Assembly: GCA_018292915.2 (NCBI GenBank) | Contig: JACVVK020000227.1 | Span: 861,001 to 925,000 of the forward strand | Source of the DNA: Batillaria attramentaria | Lineage: Eukaryota; Mollusca; Gastropoda; Batillariidae | Length of the DNA: 64,000 nt | Direction: 5' to 3' | In this document: positions 35,432 through 47,142 of the stretch, piece after piece | How the letters are laid out: the number at the start of each line of letters is the position of its first letter | Position numbering within the stretch: position 1 is the first letter of the stretch | Notes under the pieces: generated by a model | What the model saw: only the letters and a program-made list of their open reading frames with translations | Told to the model about the DNA's origin: nothing | Databases searched by the model: none | Program-made: the position numbers and the translations under genes

Positions 35432-36723
35432 GATGATGATGATGATGATGATGAAACTTTATTTATCAACGGGAAAAGTTTTGACAGAAATTCGCCAGTT
35501 TGCAAACTTGCCGTTGCTAATACTACAGAGACTATCTACTAAGGGGAAAAAATGGAGCAAAGTATAAAAGAAAAAAATTCAACACAGAAAATTATGTACT
35601 AACCTACAAGAAACAAAACCATAGAGAAAATCGTCAATTAGATCCCAACGCATTCACACACACGTGCGACCTTTGTAAACACAAATCATATAATACTGAA
35701 GTGATGTAAAATAGAAAATCAAAATAACAGGTTGCCGCGTCAAGTACGTTACGTGCGATCCATCAGGTACTGTTTGAGTGCACGCTTAAACGTAGAGGTA
35801 GATATATTTTGTTTCAGGTGTGAAGGGAGAGCATTCCATTGTAACGCTCCAGCGAGGGAAATGCTTGTTTTGAATAAGTCAATACTGGGTAATGGTAAGC
35901 GCAGGATGCCATTCCTCGAGGTCCTCTCATGCCGCTGATTAAATTAAAAAGAGTTTCCAGATATGGTGGCATTGTCTCGTTGAAGATTTTATGTATGAAA
36001 ATCTTATGAATACATAAAATCTTCAACGAGACAATGCCACCATATCTGGAAACTCTTTATGAATATCAGTTATGTGCCTTAGCTGAGAAAATAAATATAC
36101 GTTTTTCGAAAGAGTTTTACACAATGCATTTATCCCATTTCAGCTGATCGTCAACAATAACACCTAAAAATCGACGGTTTGTAACTTGCTGAACTGGCTG
36201 GCCGTTCAAACAAAGGTTTAATGGGGACAGATGGCGCTGATGTTTTTGCCGCGTTGTGACTAGCATACTTTGTGTTTTATTGGGATGTAAGACCATGTGG
36301 TTGTCATGACACCATGTTACTACTTCATTTATGCTATCTTGCAAACACATGTTTATTTCTGATACGTGTTTGCCGGTAGCATGCAAACTAGTATCATCAG
36401 CAAACATATCGCAATTTACATTTGTGTTCGTGACATGCAGGGCTAGGTCGTTAATAAACAGGATAAATAGCAATGGGCCTAAGATGGACCCCTGCGGTAC
36501 CCCATAACGAACATGCCCATCGGCGGAGTATTTACCGTTGATGTAGACACTTTGCTTTCTATCATCTAGATATGAGCGGAAGAACGAGAGTGCACTTGTG
36601 ATCCACCAAGTCAAAGGCCCCACGTAGATCTAGTCAAAGGCCCCACGTAGATCTAGTCAAAGGCCCCACGTAGATCTAGTCAAAGGCCCCACGTAGATCT
36701 AGTCAAAGGCCCCACGTAGATAT
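35432..36723 (-). pseudogene. Damaged non-LTR retrotransposon (LINE A), reverse transcriptase fragment
   Basis: The minus-strand frame 36623-36117 encodes part of a reverse transcriptase: FFRSYLDDRKQ, YGVPQGSILGPLLFILFIND, and the catalytic FADDTSL. Upstream, at 36600-36722, motif A (DLRGAFDLVDH) is in another frame and tandemly expanded. Downstream, TLSKNVYLFSQLRHITDIH follows in a shifted frame and then runs into a 49-bp inverted duplication; the remaining C terminus (IFNETMPPYLETLF) lies beyond it. The 3' end is AATAAAG plus (ATC)n at 35432-35452. It is 5'-truncated, internally deleted and frameshifted, so not active. Confidence 0.85.
36600..36722. repeat. 24-bp tandem expansion within LINE motif A
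   Basis: Five copies of a unit containing AGTCAAAGGCCCCACGTAGA. On the LINE strand each copy encodes a piece of DLRGAFD, which holds the first catalytic Asp of the polymerase. Confidence 0.85.
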
Positions 36724-36829
36724 AGGAAAACAGTGCCAGACATTAGGTTTGTATTTACTGCCATTTGTCAATTCTACCTGTCAACGCAGTATGACATGAA
36801 TGGTTTGGTCTGAACCTAGATTGGCTAAT

Positions 36830-36841
<12 letters not shown>

Positions 36842-36875
<34 letters not shown>

Positions 36876-36950
36876 ATCTTTATTTTCCAATGGTAAAGGT
36901 TTTGGCGGAAATACCGTGTTCGATCTTGCCGTTGATAAACTACGAAAATA
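36842..36950 (-). mobile_element. Second, very short 3' end of the LINE A family
   Basis: Following a (GA)n run, AATAATCTTTATTTTCCAAT and TTTTGGCGGAAATACCG parallel the 3' end of LINE A at 35450-35530 (ACTTTATTTATCAACGGGAA, TTTTGACAGAAATTCGCC). Only about 80 bp is present. Confidence 0.6.
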
Positions 36951-36977
36951 TGAGCAAAGGAAGGAAAATCTAAAAGC

Positions 36978-37024
<47 letters not shown>

Positions 37025-37914
37025 GTGTTACCTATTGCCGGATGCAGGACGGTACGTAAGTCCGACTGTTGTCACGTATTTAGACGTGTAGTGCACGGGG
37101 GAAGTCCCAGTGGACGGAGGGTATTGGGAGTATTTAGACTCCCTGTAGTGCGGCAACATGAAGGACTGTGACATATTTAGACCTGTAGGGGAAGTCCCAC
37201 ACCTTTCTCAGTACAACACAACAGACAAGCGCCGCACAGAGCGAGTGAATAAACACGGAGAGATGGAGTAATTATAAACAGTTGGCCCGGCCCGCACTGA
37301 GCCACGACACTACAGCCTACATACAGTGTACAGTGGGACCAGGCAGTGGGTTATATTGCGCTACTTCACACAACATCCGCACTCAATATAGCACTGTCAG
37401 CAGACAACACGGTAAAGACGAGACCCACACTGAGACACTTGATACATGAAGCACGCTGAAGGAGCCTTGATAAACACACTGACGTCACTAGTGTCTCCCT
37501 ACCAGCCGTACTTCCGGGACAGAATGACGTCACGGGGCAATGACAGCAGTAAATACTGTTTGTTGTGTGACACGCTATCAGTATCAGAGTTACTGTACCC
37601 CTGTAGTCGTGAGTGTTAGTGATGAAGAAACTCGCTAACTACTTCAAACAATAAATGGAATGCACTCAGCGCCCACTGATTTCAACTCATCGGCCGGTTG
37701 TCGGCAGCTTGAGGCGGGTCACAGTGGCGTGTGTGTTTGAGGGGTTAACGTCCTTTTCCACCACATACGGGCGATCAGTTTCAAAGACGCGACAAAGAGA
37801 AAACCAGGAATAACAGCAACAACAACAACAACAACAACAACAAACAAGCCGACTACCAGCACAAATACCGATTTGACCTCAGCCGGGATGATTTTCCAAA
37901 GAAAACCCCGTACA
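36951..37914. other. Intergenic, with a diverged SINE B copy
   Basis: A (GA)n run lies at 36985-37020. At about 37737-37885 the minus-oriented SINE B body recurs in decayed form (GTTAACGTCCTTTTCCACCA; AGCACAAATA; CTCAGCCGGGAT) with a (CAA)n insertion. No gene recognised. Confidence 0.6.
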
Positions 37915-38272
37915 TGTATTATAGTCTAGCACGTGCATCAGGTGCGGTGAACGTTACACGTGCATTAGGTGCGGTGAACGCTACACGTACACACGTATTA
38001 TAATCTCAGTAGCACGTGCATCAGGTGCGGTGAACGCTACACGTACACACGTATTATAGTATAGCACGTGCATCAGGTGCGGTGAACGCTACACGTATAC
38101 ACGTATTATAGTATAGCACGTGCATCAGGTGCGGTGAACGCTACACGTATACACGTATTATAGTATAGCACGTGCATCAGGTGCGGTGAACGCTACACGT
38201 ATACACGTAGTACAGTATAGCACGTGCATCAGGTGCGGTGAACGCTACACGTATACACGTATTATAGTATAA
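37915..38272. repeat. 52-bp minisatellite, left segment
   Basis: About seven units containing AGCACGTGCATCAGGTGCGG and TGAACGCTACACGTATACAC. Interrupted by LINE B and continued at 39320. Confidence 0.94.
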
Positions 38273-38521
38273 TTCAATTCAATTCAATTCAAAATACTTT
38301 ATTGTCTGTTTAAGAGGGACTCTAAAAACAGAAAATCTTCTTTGGACTCACTTGATGCTCTGTCACAGATAAGATAAAATACAATCATTAAAGATCTTGG
38401 AATAAAACATGAAAACAATAAAATAGGGTTAAACGTTGAGGTCAAACAAAACTTCAGGACAATTTAAAACAAGTAATCATACATAACGTCAAACTTTAAA
38501 ACTGTTTGACAAGAAAAACAG

Positions 38522-38556
<35 letters not shown>

Positions 38557-39319
38557 CCCCCCCCCCCCCCATCCCAATTGCACAAGGTTACTAACGTAAA
38601 CCGTTTAACACGGTGATGGCAGATGGGACAAAGGACTTCTTGTACATGTTTTTACGTGCTAGTGGGACTTTAAAACGTCTGCCGGACGGAAGCTTCTGAA
38701 AGGCTGGATTAAGAGGGTGATCACGGTCGTTGTTTATCTGATTTGCTTTCCTAACAAGGGCAGATTCATACAAAGATGACAGCTGTTTTTGATTTTGGCC
38801 TATCAGTTTACTAGCAGTGGTTACTACCCTACCAAGCTTTGTTTTCTGCTCCACGGACAAGAGACTAAACCAAGTTGTGATGTTAAAGGAAAGAATGCTT
38901 TCAATAAGGCTTCTGTAAACAAGTTGAAGGACATGTGGACTGACATCAAAAGTTTTGAGCTTTCTGAGTAGAAAAAGACGCTGTTGTGATTTTTTTTTTG
39001 TACAGACTCTCTGCATGATCAATGAAAGACAGTTTTTGATCAATACTGGTACCCAAGTACTTGAAACAATCAACCACATCTACTTCTTTCTGATCTATGA
39101 TAATCGGTTTCAACGAGTCCCTTCCTTGTGTGTTTCCAAGAACAAGTTCTTTAGTCTTACCAACATTAAGTTCTAAAAACCGTGACTTCAACAAATCATT
39201 CAAGAGATCAACCTGTAGGAAATATTGTGACAGAGAGGACTCATCTTTCAAGCAACCCACAAGGGCCATGTCATCTGCATATTTCAGAAGAGTAAGAACT
39301 GGGTCTTTACATTGAATGT
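38273..39319 (-). pseudogene. LINE B fragment (CR1/L2-superfamily-like) inserted in the 52-bp minisatellite
   Basis: Minus-strand frames 39269-38946 and 39079-38591 encode the C-terminal half of a reverse transcriptase ORF: LNVGKTKELVLG, FKYLGTSIDQKLSF, then in a shifted frame RKLKTFDVSPHVLQLVYRSL, LGRVVTTASKLIG, HPLNPAFQKLPSGRRFKVP and KKSFVPSAITVLN. The catalytic core is missing (5' truncation at about 39319). The 3' end at 38273-38295 is a (TTGAA)n tail. At least one frameshift separates the two frames near 39000, by a T-run, so it is a dead copy. Confidence 0.85.
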
Positions 39320-39910
39320 CATAGCACGTGCATCAGGTGCGGTGAACGCTACACATACATTAGTTGCGGTGAACGCTACACGTATACACGTATTATAGTA
39401 TAGCACGTGCATCAGGTGCGGTGAACTCTACACGTATACACGTATTATAGTATAGCACGTGCATCAGGTGCGGTGAACGCTACACGTATACACGTATTAT
39501 AGTATAGCACGTGCATCAGGTGCGGTGAACTCTACACGTATACACGTATTATAGTCTAGCACGTGCATCAGGTGCGGTGAACGCTACACGTATACACGTA
39601 TTATAGTCTAGCACGTGCATCAGGTGCGGTGAACACTACACGTATACACGTATTATAGTCTAGCACGTGCATCAGGTGCGGTGAACGCTACACGTATACA
39701 CGTATTATAGTCTAGCACGTGCATCAGGTGCGGTGAACGCTACACGTATACACGTAGTACAGTCTAGCACGTGCATCAGGTGCGGTGAACGCTACACGTA
39801 TACACGTATTATAGTATAGCACGTGCATCAGGTGCGGTGAACGCTACACGTATACACGTATTATAGTATTGCACGTGCATCAGGTGCGGTGAACACTACA
39901 CGTATACTCT
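39320..39910. repeat. 52-bp minisatellite, right segment
   Basis: About eleven units of the same repeat as 37915-38272; the first is rearranged and shorter. Confidence 0.94.
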
Positions 39911-40249
39911 TGTTCAGACTGTGGTGGATAAAAGGGACTTTGTTACATGTTGCGGTGTTGAAATTCCGAATGACACTCATGAACAGAGCCCACTATCTAT
40001 CTGACAATGATGTATATGTTAGCTTTACAACTCACTGAGTGGAACAGTCGCCTGGTTAAACCAAAAATCTTCCATTATCTAGAATAATATTCCGAAACGC
40101 AATTTAGTAAATTATTATCAGTATTATTATAATCTCCGAAGCGCAATTCAGTGGCAGAATAAACCTTTTGAGTGTCGATCATGTTTTTGGAATTGGAATA
40201 ACAACTCATAGCGAATTTTGAAGGTCTGTGGTACTGGATCAAGTCTATG

Positions 40250-40325
<76 letters not shown>

Positions 40326-42554
40326 GGAAATGGTAGTAGTATTAAGGGTGGTAACAGCAGTATTAGTTAACCCTCATCGTACACTAAAGGAGAAACAGTT
40401 TACAAGGAGACACAAGAGTTGAAGTGTACAGTATATTTTATTCAAGCAGTAAAGCAAGTATTTGTCATTATTCGTCATTATATACATAATATCTGTATAA
40501 ATCGGAGTGAGACACGCATGTGATCACTATTCATGATTCTTGTTCAGTATTCACCTGAGGGAAACACTATCACACATCGCATTGAGTGCATTCTCATACA
40601 GTGTGTCTTACTTCATGTGTACCGGACACATACGTTACACGCTGGCAACACGAACACACACTACACAACTAACACACACTACACAACTAACACACACTAC
40701 ACAACTAACACACACTACACAACTATAATACTTACTGTGACACTTACTGTAACAATTAACTACTGTCAGGACAATTGACACATGATATGTAGGTCGTGTT
40801 GCCTCGCCATTTTGTTTGACACAAGTTGTAGTAACCACCAGATGGCGTGACTGTAAATGTTAAGAATATCAGTAATTACTAGTACACAACACTTTCCATA
40901 CACAGGCTGGACGCGGATTCCTAAACATTGTATAATTTGATGATTTCCTGTTGGACAGGGTAATATCAACAGGATAATATCAACAGGATAATATCATCAA
41001 GATTTGGCAATATAACACATGTATCATCAATATCACAACACGCACTTTTTTGGGGGGAAAGGGGGGGGGGTTGGGGGGGGGGATTTCCTTGGAGAACCGA
41101 GCGTTAGTGAGGCCGGACAAACTTAGTCCGATCAGCACTCGATCACATTAATACTGAACGCAAAAAAAATACAAAATATCACATTCACTGAACATCTTAA
41201 AGTGAGTATCAAACTTTCAACCATAGAAATCAATATCAAACATGAAACTGGTCCAAATAAAATAGGAAAACTTTGTAAGACATTTATCATTTCAAACATT
41301 TCTCTCACATAACGATGGCAAATATGGAGTGAGAGTATAACTCTGGAGGTAGGTGTGGTACAACACGGTGATATAACATATAACATGGTGGTACAACACG
41401 ATAATATAAATATAACATGGACCTACACTCAAACCGCTCACCGGAGACCGACCAATGGAGACAAACTATGTTAATATCAACACTGATCATGAGAGAGGAT
41501 GGGGGGAGGGGGGACGGTGAGTCAGACGTTAGCATCAATGCGTCAAATCACTGGAGCGTGAATCATGGCTGTGTGACATGATACCTAAACACGGCATCCG
41601 TTAATCGTCACTGTCTGTCATTATACGGTTGACTGACTCCACACTTTACCGGTCAATATGACCTACTTACAGTGTCAAGGTTCAGCAAACACGACAGACT
41701 GATTGTGCTACCATGAGATGATGCTACCATGAGATAATGCTACCATGAGATGATGCTATCATGAGATGATGCTACCATGAGATTATGCTACCATGAGATT
41801 ATGCTACCATGAGATGATGCTACCATGAGATGATGCTACCATGAGATGATGCAACCAAACTACACTTAAGTCGTCAGCTGGGAACATGGCGTAACCAATT
41901 GGTTTTCTGTCGTGCAGTCAACAAAAACAATTATTCGATTTGACTGAAAACACGTTGCTTTTCTTCCTGACAATGACGTTGTCAAAACAGAGTAACGCCA
42001 AATTTCCAGGCTGATAACAAGTAGAAGGACTTTAACTAAACACATTCCGTATTAAAGTGAGAGATCACATAACTGGAGCACTTTGTTCTGTAACATGGTG
42101 CATTGTAACAGCATTATTGCATCGTTATTAGAGCAAATATAGTGCGATAACAGCATTAATAAATGAATATAAATATAAAAATAAATATAATTCAATTTAT
42201 AACATTCACATCATGGCTGTAGACAAAAAACCAATAAAAGCCAACATAGTATCTTAATAAATAAACACATTATCTCATCTCTTGTCTTAACATTCAATCT
42301 CAAGATAAACAAGTCAATAAATACTTTATGAGGACATTTGCCAGACAAACAATGAGTGCGAGACAAACATGTATTATGTATTTACACGTGACTAGGTTGG
42401 GTCAATGTGACCTACGACTGGGTGTATTGACTGTTGCCTAACTGGCAGATTTTGAAAGACAAACATCTGTTGACTGTTCGCCGTGACGTCCTCATCCAAA
42501 TGATTCACTCGGAGAAAACGCCACTACAGTCTACGAGATAAGAACCATAACTCC
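39911..42554. other. Intergenic / IL-17-like 3' region
   Basis: Contains (GT)n at 40254-40324, five 18-bp CACACTACACAACTAA units (40650-40727), a G-rich stretch at 41050-41082, and about nine 16-bp GCTACCATGAGATGAT units (41708-41852). The stretch 42000-42554 is AT-rich and probably includes the 3' UTR of the IL-17-like gene. No other gene recognised. Confidence 0.65.
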
Positions 42555-43022
42555 CTACCAGTCCTCCTGACCACCAGAGGGGGCAGCAGTAGTTGTACTG
42601 TAGGGCAGGTCCTCGCTCTCCACTTGCTTACCCCTGAATGCGCATGTGCATGAAGTGTGAATGGGGATGATCTCCTCCTCGTAGAGTTGCATCCCGTTGC
42701 TGCAGCCTTTGGGTTTAAGGACGGTCACTTCAGTGACGACTGGCTCGCAGCCAAACGCCGAGTTCTCGACACAGTCGCTACACTTGCACTTGGCGTAGTT
42801 AAACGTGTTGGGATAGTAACCCTCTGGAAGCTGGAGAATGTCGGTGTAGAATGGACAGAGAGAACGATGAGACAGGGGAGCGGTGTCTAGACGGGTCAGG
42901 TGATTGGGGCAGGTCTTGTTCACGTTGGGATCACCTGGCAGGATGGTACCCTTCTCTCCGGCAGGTATGGTGATCACTTGACCCGTAGAACTAGCCGGCC
43001 TCAGAAACTGAGTGTTGGAGAT
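42555..43022 (-). CDS. IL-17-like (2-exon gene) exon 2
   Basis: From ISNTQFLRPASSTGQ to the stop, with the whole cystine-knot domain in one exon; acceptor TCTGTGTTCAG. In the neighbouring paralogue the same domain is split by an intron after SYRE, equivalent to just before AKCKC here. Confidence 0.92.
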   Translation of the reverse strand: MSNTQFLRPASSTGQVITIPAGEKGTILPGDPNVNKTCPNHLTRLDTAPLSHRSLCPFYTDILQLPEGYYPNTFNYAKCKCSDCVENSAFGCEPVVTEVTVLKPKGCSNGMQLYEEEIIPIHTSCTCAFRGKQVESEDLPYSTTTAAPSGGQEDW

Positions 43023-43639
43023 CTGAACACAGACAACGAGACTTGATGAGGACAAGCAGAAACACTGGGATTGGGGACAATTAAAAAAAAAAAAGGGACA
43101 CAAGACAAAACGCACTGACCATTGGGAAGACACCAGACAACAAACATAAGATAATTATTAAAATGGAATGAAAGAGCTAAGCGAAATGAAATAAGATAAT
43201 CGAAATAAAAGAAACCAGTTATGAATTACATGTAACTTATAACTGATTAACATAATAAAAAAGACACTTTTTCCCCCCACTGGAAACTGTCCCCGAAGAA
43301 ATGGAAACATAGAAGGCAGATAAAGCAATCCCCTTCAGTATTTGCCATCGAATTTAAGAGTAAGCAATCAGCATGAACACTTACCCCAGAGTTGAGATTT
43401 TGAAACATCTGCTCCAGGTTCTCAGGTCGTGCACAGTCTGTTTTGCTGACCGCTCGTTTAGCTCGGTGAGTCACGTGACTGGCCCTCGCCGCCAGCATGG
43501 CATCTCCCAACACGTCAGTCAGCGGTAAAGCCGTTGTAATCGTTGGCAGACACACGACGAAGACAGCGACGAGCGCCGAGTAAAGGAGACGATGATGAAA
43601 GAGAGGAGAGCCGGTAGACAAGGTGTGCGTGGCAGGCAT
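42555..43639 (-). CDS. Interleukin-17-like cytokine, paralogue with 2 exons
   Basis: Secreted IL-17 family cytokine. Exons 43639-43385 (85 codons) and 43022-42555 (155 codons plus TAG) join in phase 0 to 240 residues. The signal peptide is around residues 18-38 (LLYSALVAVFVVCLPTITTA). A furin-like RAKR lies about residues 59-62, followed by AVSKTDCARPENLEQMF. The IL-17 domain has TCPNHLTRLDTAP, SLCPFYTDILQLPEGYYPN, CKCSDC, FGCEPV, KGCSNG and SCTCAF, that is eight-cysteine spacing typical of molluscan IL-17s. The tail TTTAAPSGGQEDW is Ser/Thr/Pro-rich. Complete and intact. Its tandem paralogue lies about 13 kb away on the same strand. Confidence 0.93.
43023..43384 (-). other. Intron of the 2-exon IL-17-like gene
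   Basis: A 362-bp GT..AG intron, AT-rich, with no repeat array, unlike every other long intron in this window. Confidence 0.8.
43385..43639 (-). CDS. IL-17-like (2-exon gene) exon 1
   Basis: From MPATHTLSTGSPLFHHRLL to LEQMFQNLNSG; donor GGG|GTAAGTG. The start is the first Met before the signal peptide. The extended frame into the intron is not coding. Confidence 0.88.
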
Positions 43640-46571
43640 GGCTGATACTGCTGGTATTATGCTGGCTGCTGGTAGTATGCTGGCTGCTGGTGCAGTCTGT
43701 AAACGTCTGCTGGTAAGACAGGTAGTTTTGCCTGCTGCTGGTAAGACAGGTAGTTTGTGCAGGAGTGAAGTATCGTTGGCTGATAACGAATGTGGAGATG
43801 ACCGTCAGTAGTAGAGGACACAGGAGACTGTCGGAGTGACTATAGCAAACACTGATGTTGCTTCAGAGACTGAGTCTGCTGAGTGAAGTGTCCAGACCAT
43901 AGCACCAGTCCGTATTTATACTGTTCAGGTCAGGATGTGCTTAATTGTACCGTTACACTTGGCTACACTGAGCAGGAAAAGAGCGCACATATTAATAGCA
44001 CCCGGAACTAGGGCAGGGAAACCCCTCGTAACGCAGTAGTCGGTACGGTTCGCGTGTGGGACGCGGGCGGCACTGATCTCAATATACATAGGGCGGGATC
44101 GGCACAAAGTGCTGCCCCTCCAACCCCCCCCCCCACCCCCACCCCCATTTGCCCCCACCCCAACCTCACCCGGCACCCACTGTCTCATTGTCACGGTTCG
44201 GACAGAGATGGTTTTGATCCGTCACCGGGTATGTTGCCACACGATAATTCTTCAGATTCCTCGCATTACCAACGGTGCTATGGGGGATACCCGATCAACA
44301 TTACTAGCCGTCAGTGTACATGAACACGACACATTGTCACAGTGTAAGTTTGGGTATCCAGCAATATTGTCACGGTTATCCAGTAATATTGTCGCGGTTA
44401 TCCAGTAATATTGTCACGATAATCCAGTAATATTGTCACGATAATCCAGTAATATTGTCATGATGATCCATTAATATTGTCACCGACAATGTTCGGTTAT
44501 CTAGTCAAGAGAGAGAGAGAGAGAGAGAGGCCGGAGTGAAAAAGTCGGAAGGTGAAAGGTTCCTGTGGACAAGCCTAGAAATGATCAGTGTCGAATATGT
44601 GTCCGTGGGTCACGTGATGACGTAGCTATGTACGTGTGGTGCACGACAACGGATCCCTGAACGCACCCCCGACAGGAGGATATCAACAATGTCAACTTGC
44701 ATGATCAACAGGAAGAGACAGGTGATAGATCAGTGTAGCACGCGACACCCGGCACACCGACAACTCTTACACCAGTAGATGTAGTGACAACTCTTACACC
44801 AGTAGATGTAGTGACAACTCTTACACCAGTAGATGTAGTGACAACTCTTACACCAGTAGATGTAGTGACAACTCTTACACCAGTAGATGTAGTGACAACT
44901 CTTACACCAGTAGATGTAGTGACATTACTGAATTATTAGTTTTATTTCACCTGACGCAACGGACATGTCTGAAATACTGGTTTTATTTCACCTGACGCAA
45001 CGGACATGTCTGAAATACTGGTTTTATTTCACCTGACGCAACGGAAATGTCTGAAATACTGGTTTCATTTCACGTGATGCAACTAACATGTCTAATATAT
45101 TTGTTTTATTTCATGTGATGGAACTGACATGTCTGAAATATTGGTTTTATTTCATGCGATGCGACGAACATGTCTGAAGTGTTGTTGGTAAATTGTTTTA
45201 TATGATGTAACTGACATGTCTGAAGTGTTGTTGATAAATTGTTTTACATGATGTAACTGACATGTCTGAAGTGTTGTTGGTAAATTGTTTTACATGATGT
45301 AACTGACATGTCTAAAGTATTGGTCTTATTTCACGCGATGCAAACTTTGAACGATGAGCGGCTGTTGTTGTTGTCGTCGTCGTTTTCAGAAACAAAGTTC
45401 AGGACATGAGAGGGAAAAGAAACCGTGTAGGTAGGTGTGGTATGTGATGGGGTTTTATTTGTGTCGTGTTGCCGTGTGTACTGCTCGTTATCACCCAAAC
45501 CGTCTCTGGGACTGCTTGACGTAATAATCTACAAGCGTTACACAGACAAGTCATGCAGGAAGAGGTTAATTATTCCACATCCATCGTACACTACAATACT
45601 AACTGCACGCTGCCTATGATCTGAAGTGGAAACATGACGCCGAAATTCCCGATAGCGAGACACAAGTCACCAATGGCAGGACGGAGCCGCCACAGTAGCG
45701 GGTGATATTCTGGAACATGAATATAATTATTCCATCTCACACACTCTCCTTGCTTTTACTTTTTGTCTATTTATTTGTCTTGATTTATTAAACTAAAACC
45801 GCCACGGACGACTGCTGAAAACAAGAGAGTGTCATGTGACCTGCTGACCTGACCCGGGTCACATATTCCGTTTCTTGCCGTCCTTCCGTTACTGACACGG
45901 TACTAGTACTAGCGGGGCGGCCATAGTTCACGTTCATAATGCGTTTCCTATTTCAGCTGGTTTTCGTGTTCACACTAAACCATTCACTAACTAGTCGAAA
46001 TGTCATCTCTCGTTTTCAGTGTTGATGAATTTTGTTAAATTATCATTTTACGGCGGACTTGGTGACGAACACGTAGCGATGTAGTCTATTTCTTTATGTC
46101 GTTCTGTCACTCATTATCGTCATCATCATCGTAAGCGTTATCGTCTGTCACTGACCGTCAGGGGAAACAGAAAAAAAGTGAGGGGAGGGGGTGGGGGGGG
46201 GGTTCAAGTGTTCGGAAAGTTTCTGTTTCCTTATAAGGAATAGGGAGGGCCAAACGGGTCACAGTTCAGTTGATGTCTCAGTTGACTTCACACACTCACG
46301 CACATTGCAGCGCCGTGTATTGGAACGGGCTCAGTGAACCGTGAATTGGCGAAATAAGTCAGTATTGACAGCGATCACACCTACATTAAACAGGTCGGCT
46401 GGGAATTAACACCGTCACTAATTATAACTACTGACTTCACAAGGCTCAAGTCCGCACTCTACATATCTACATAATGACACTGCTGCTACTACAGCCACTA
46501 CTACTCACTACTACTACTACTACTCCTCAGTACTACTACTACTACTACTCACTACTACTACTACTACTCCT

Positions 46572-46604
<33 letters not shown>

Positions 46605-46740
46605 CTACTACTACTACTACTCCTAAGTACTACTACTACTACTCACTACTACTACTCAGTACTACTACTACTACTAAGTACTACGACTACTACTACTACT
46701 TCTGCTGCTGCTACTCACTACTACTACTACTACTCAGTAT
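43640..46740. other. Intergenic with several tandem repeats
   Basis: C-rich run at 44124-44160; seven 22-bp units with CAGTAATATTGTCACGATAA (44352-44480); seven 27-bp units with ACAACTCTTACACCAGTAGA (44759-44922); about nine diverging 41-bp units with TTTTATTTCACCTGACGCAA (44938-45345); and (ACT)n interspersed with CTC/AGT from about 46490. No gene recognised beyond the IL-17-like promoter. Confidence 0.75.
43913..43920 (-). promoter_or_regulatory. TATA box of the 2-exon IL-17-like gene
   Basis: TATAAATA on the minus strand, followed by GC-containing sequence, about 275 bp upstream of the ATG. A start site about 30 bp downstream, near 43885, would be expected. Confidence 0.55.
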
Positions 46741-47142
46741 TAATAATAATAATAATAATGAGCATTGTATAGGCGCTTTACCCAATTTCATGAATCGGCT
46801 CAAAGCGCCGCGAACTGAACCCAACACGCACGCTCACGTGAATCACACGCATTCTCTCACACACCGGACATAAACACATTACAATCACGTGGTGCGAAGG
46901 GACAGCTCAGCTATTTAAGTTTCGGAATTTTAGATTTGCATTTATTTTTCAAATTTGGTGGGCTGAACATTTCCAAAGCAGAGGGGGAGGAAGCCGGAGT
47001 ACCCGGAGAGAACCCCCGACGATCGGCCCGAATGAACGGTGCCACATACGAGAAGGAAAAATTCTTTGCCCCGAGTGGGACTCGAACCCCTGACCTCTCG
47101 CATTGGTGACAAGTCTCTTAACCACTAGACCACCGACCGCCC
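46741..47142 (-). mobile_element. tRNA-derived SINE, family A
   Basis: On the minus strand the head is GGGCGGTCGGTGGTCTAGTG, with A box TGGTCTAGTGG (47132-47122) and B box GGTTCGAGTCC (47088-47078). The body ends GGCGCTTTGAGCCGATTC ... AAGCGCCTATACAATGC and an (ATT)n tail at 46741-46758. About 400 bp, close to full length. It lies within ACT triplet repeats. Confidence 0.8.

Noticed and set aside
42657..42890. Plus-strand ORF within IL-17-like exon 2
   Set aside because: Shadow of the strongly supported minus-strand cytokine exon.
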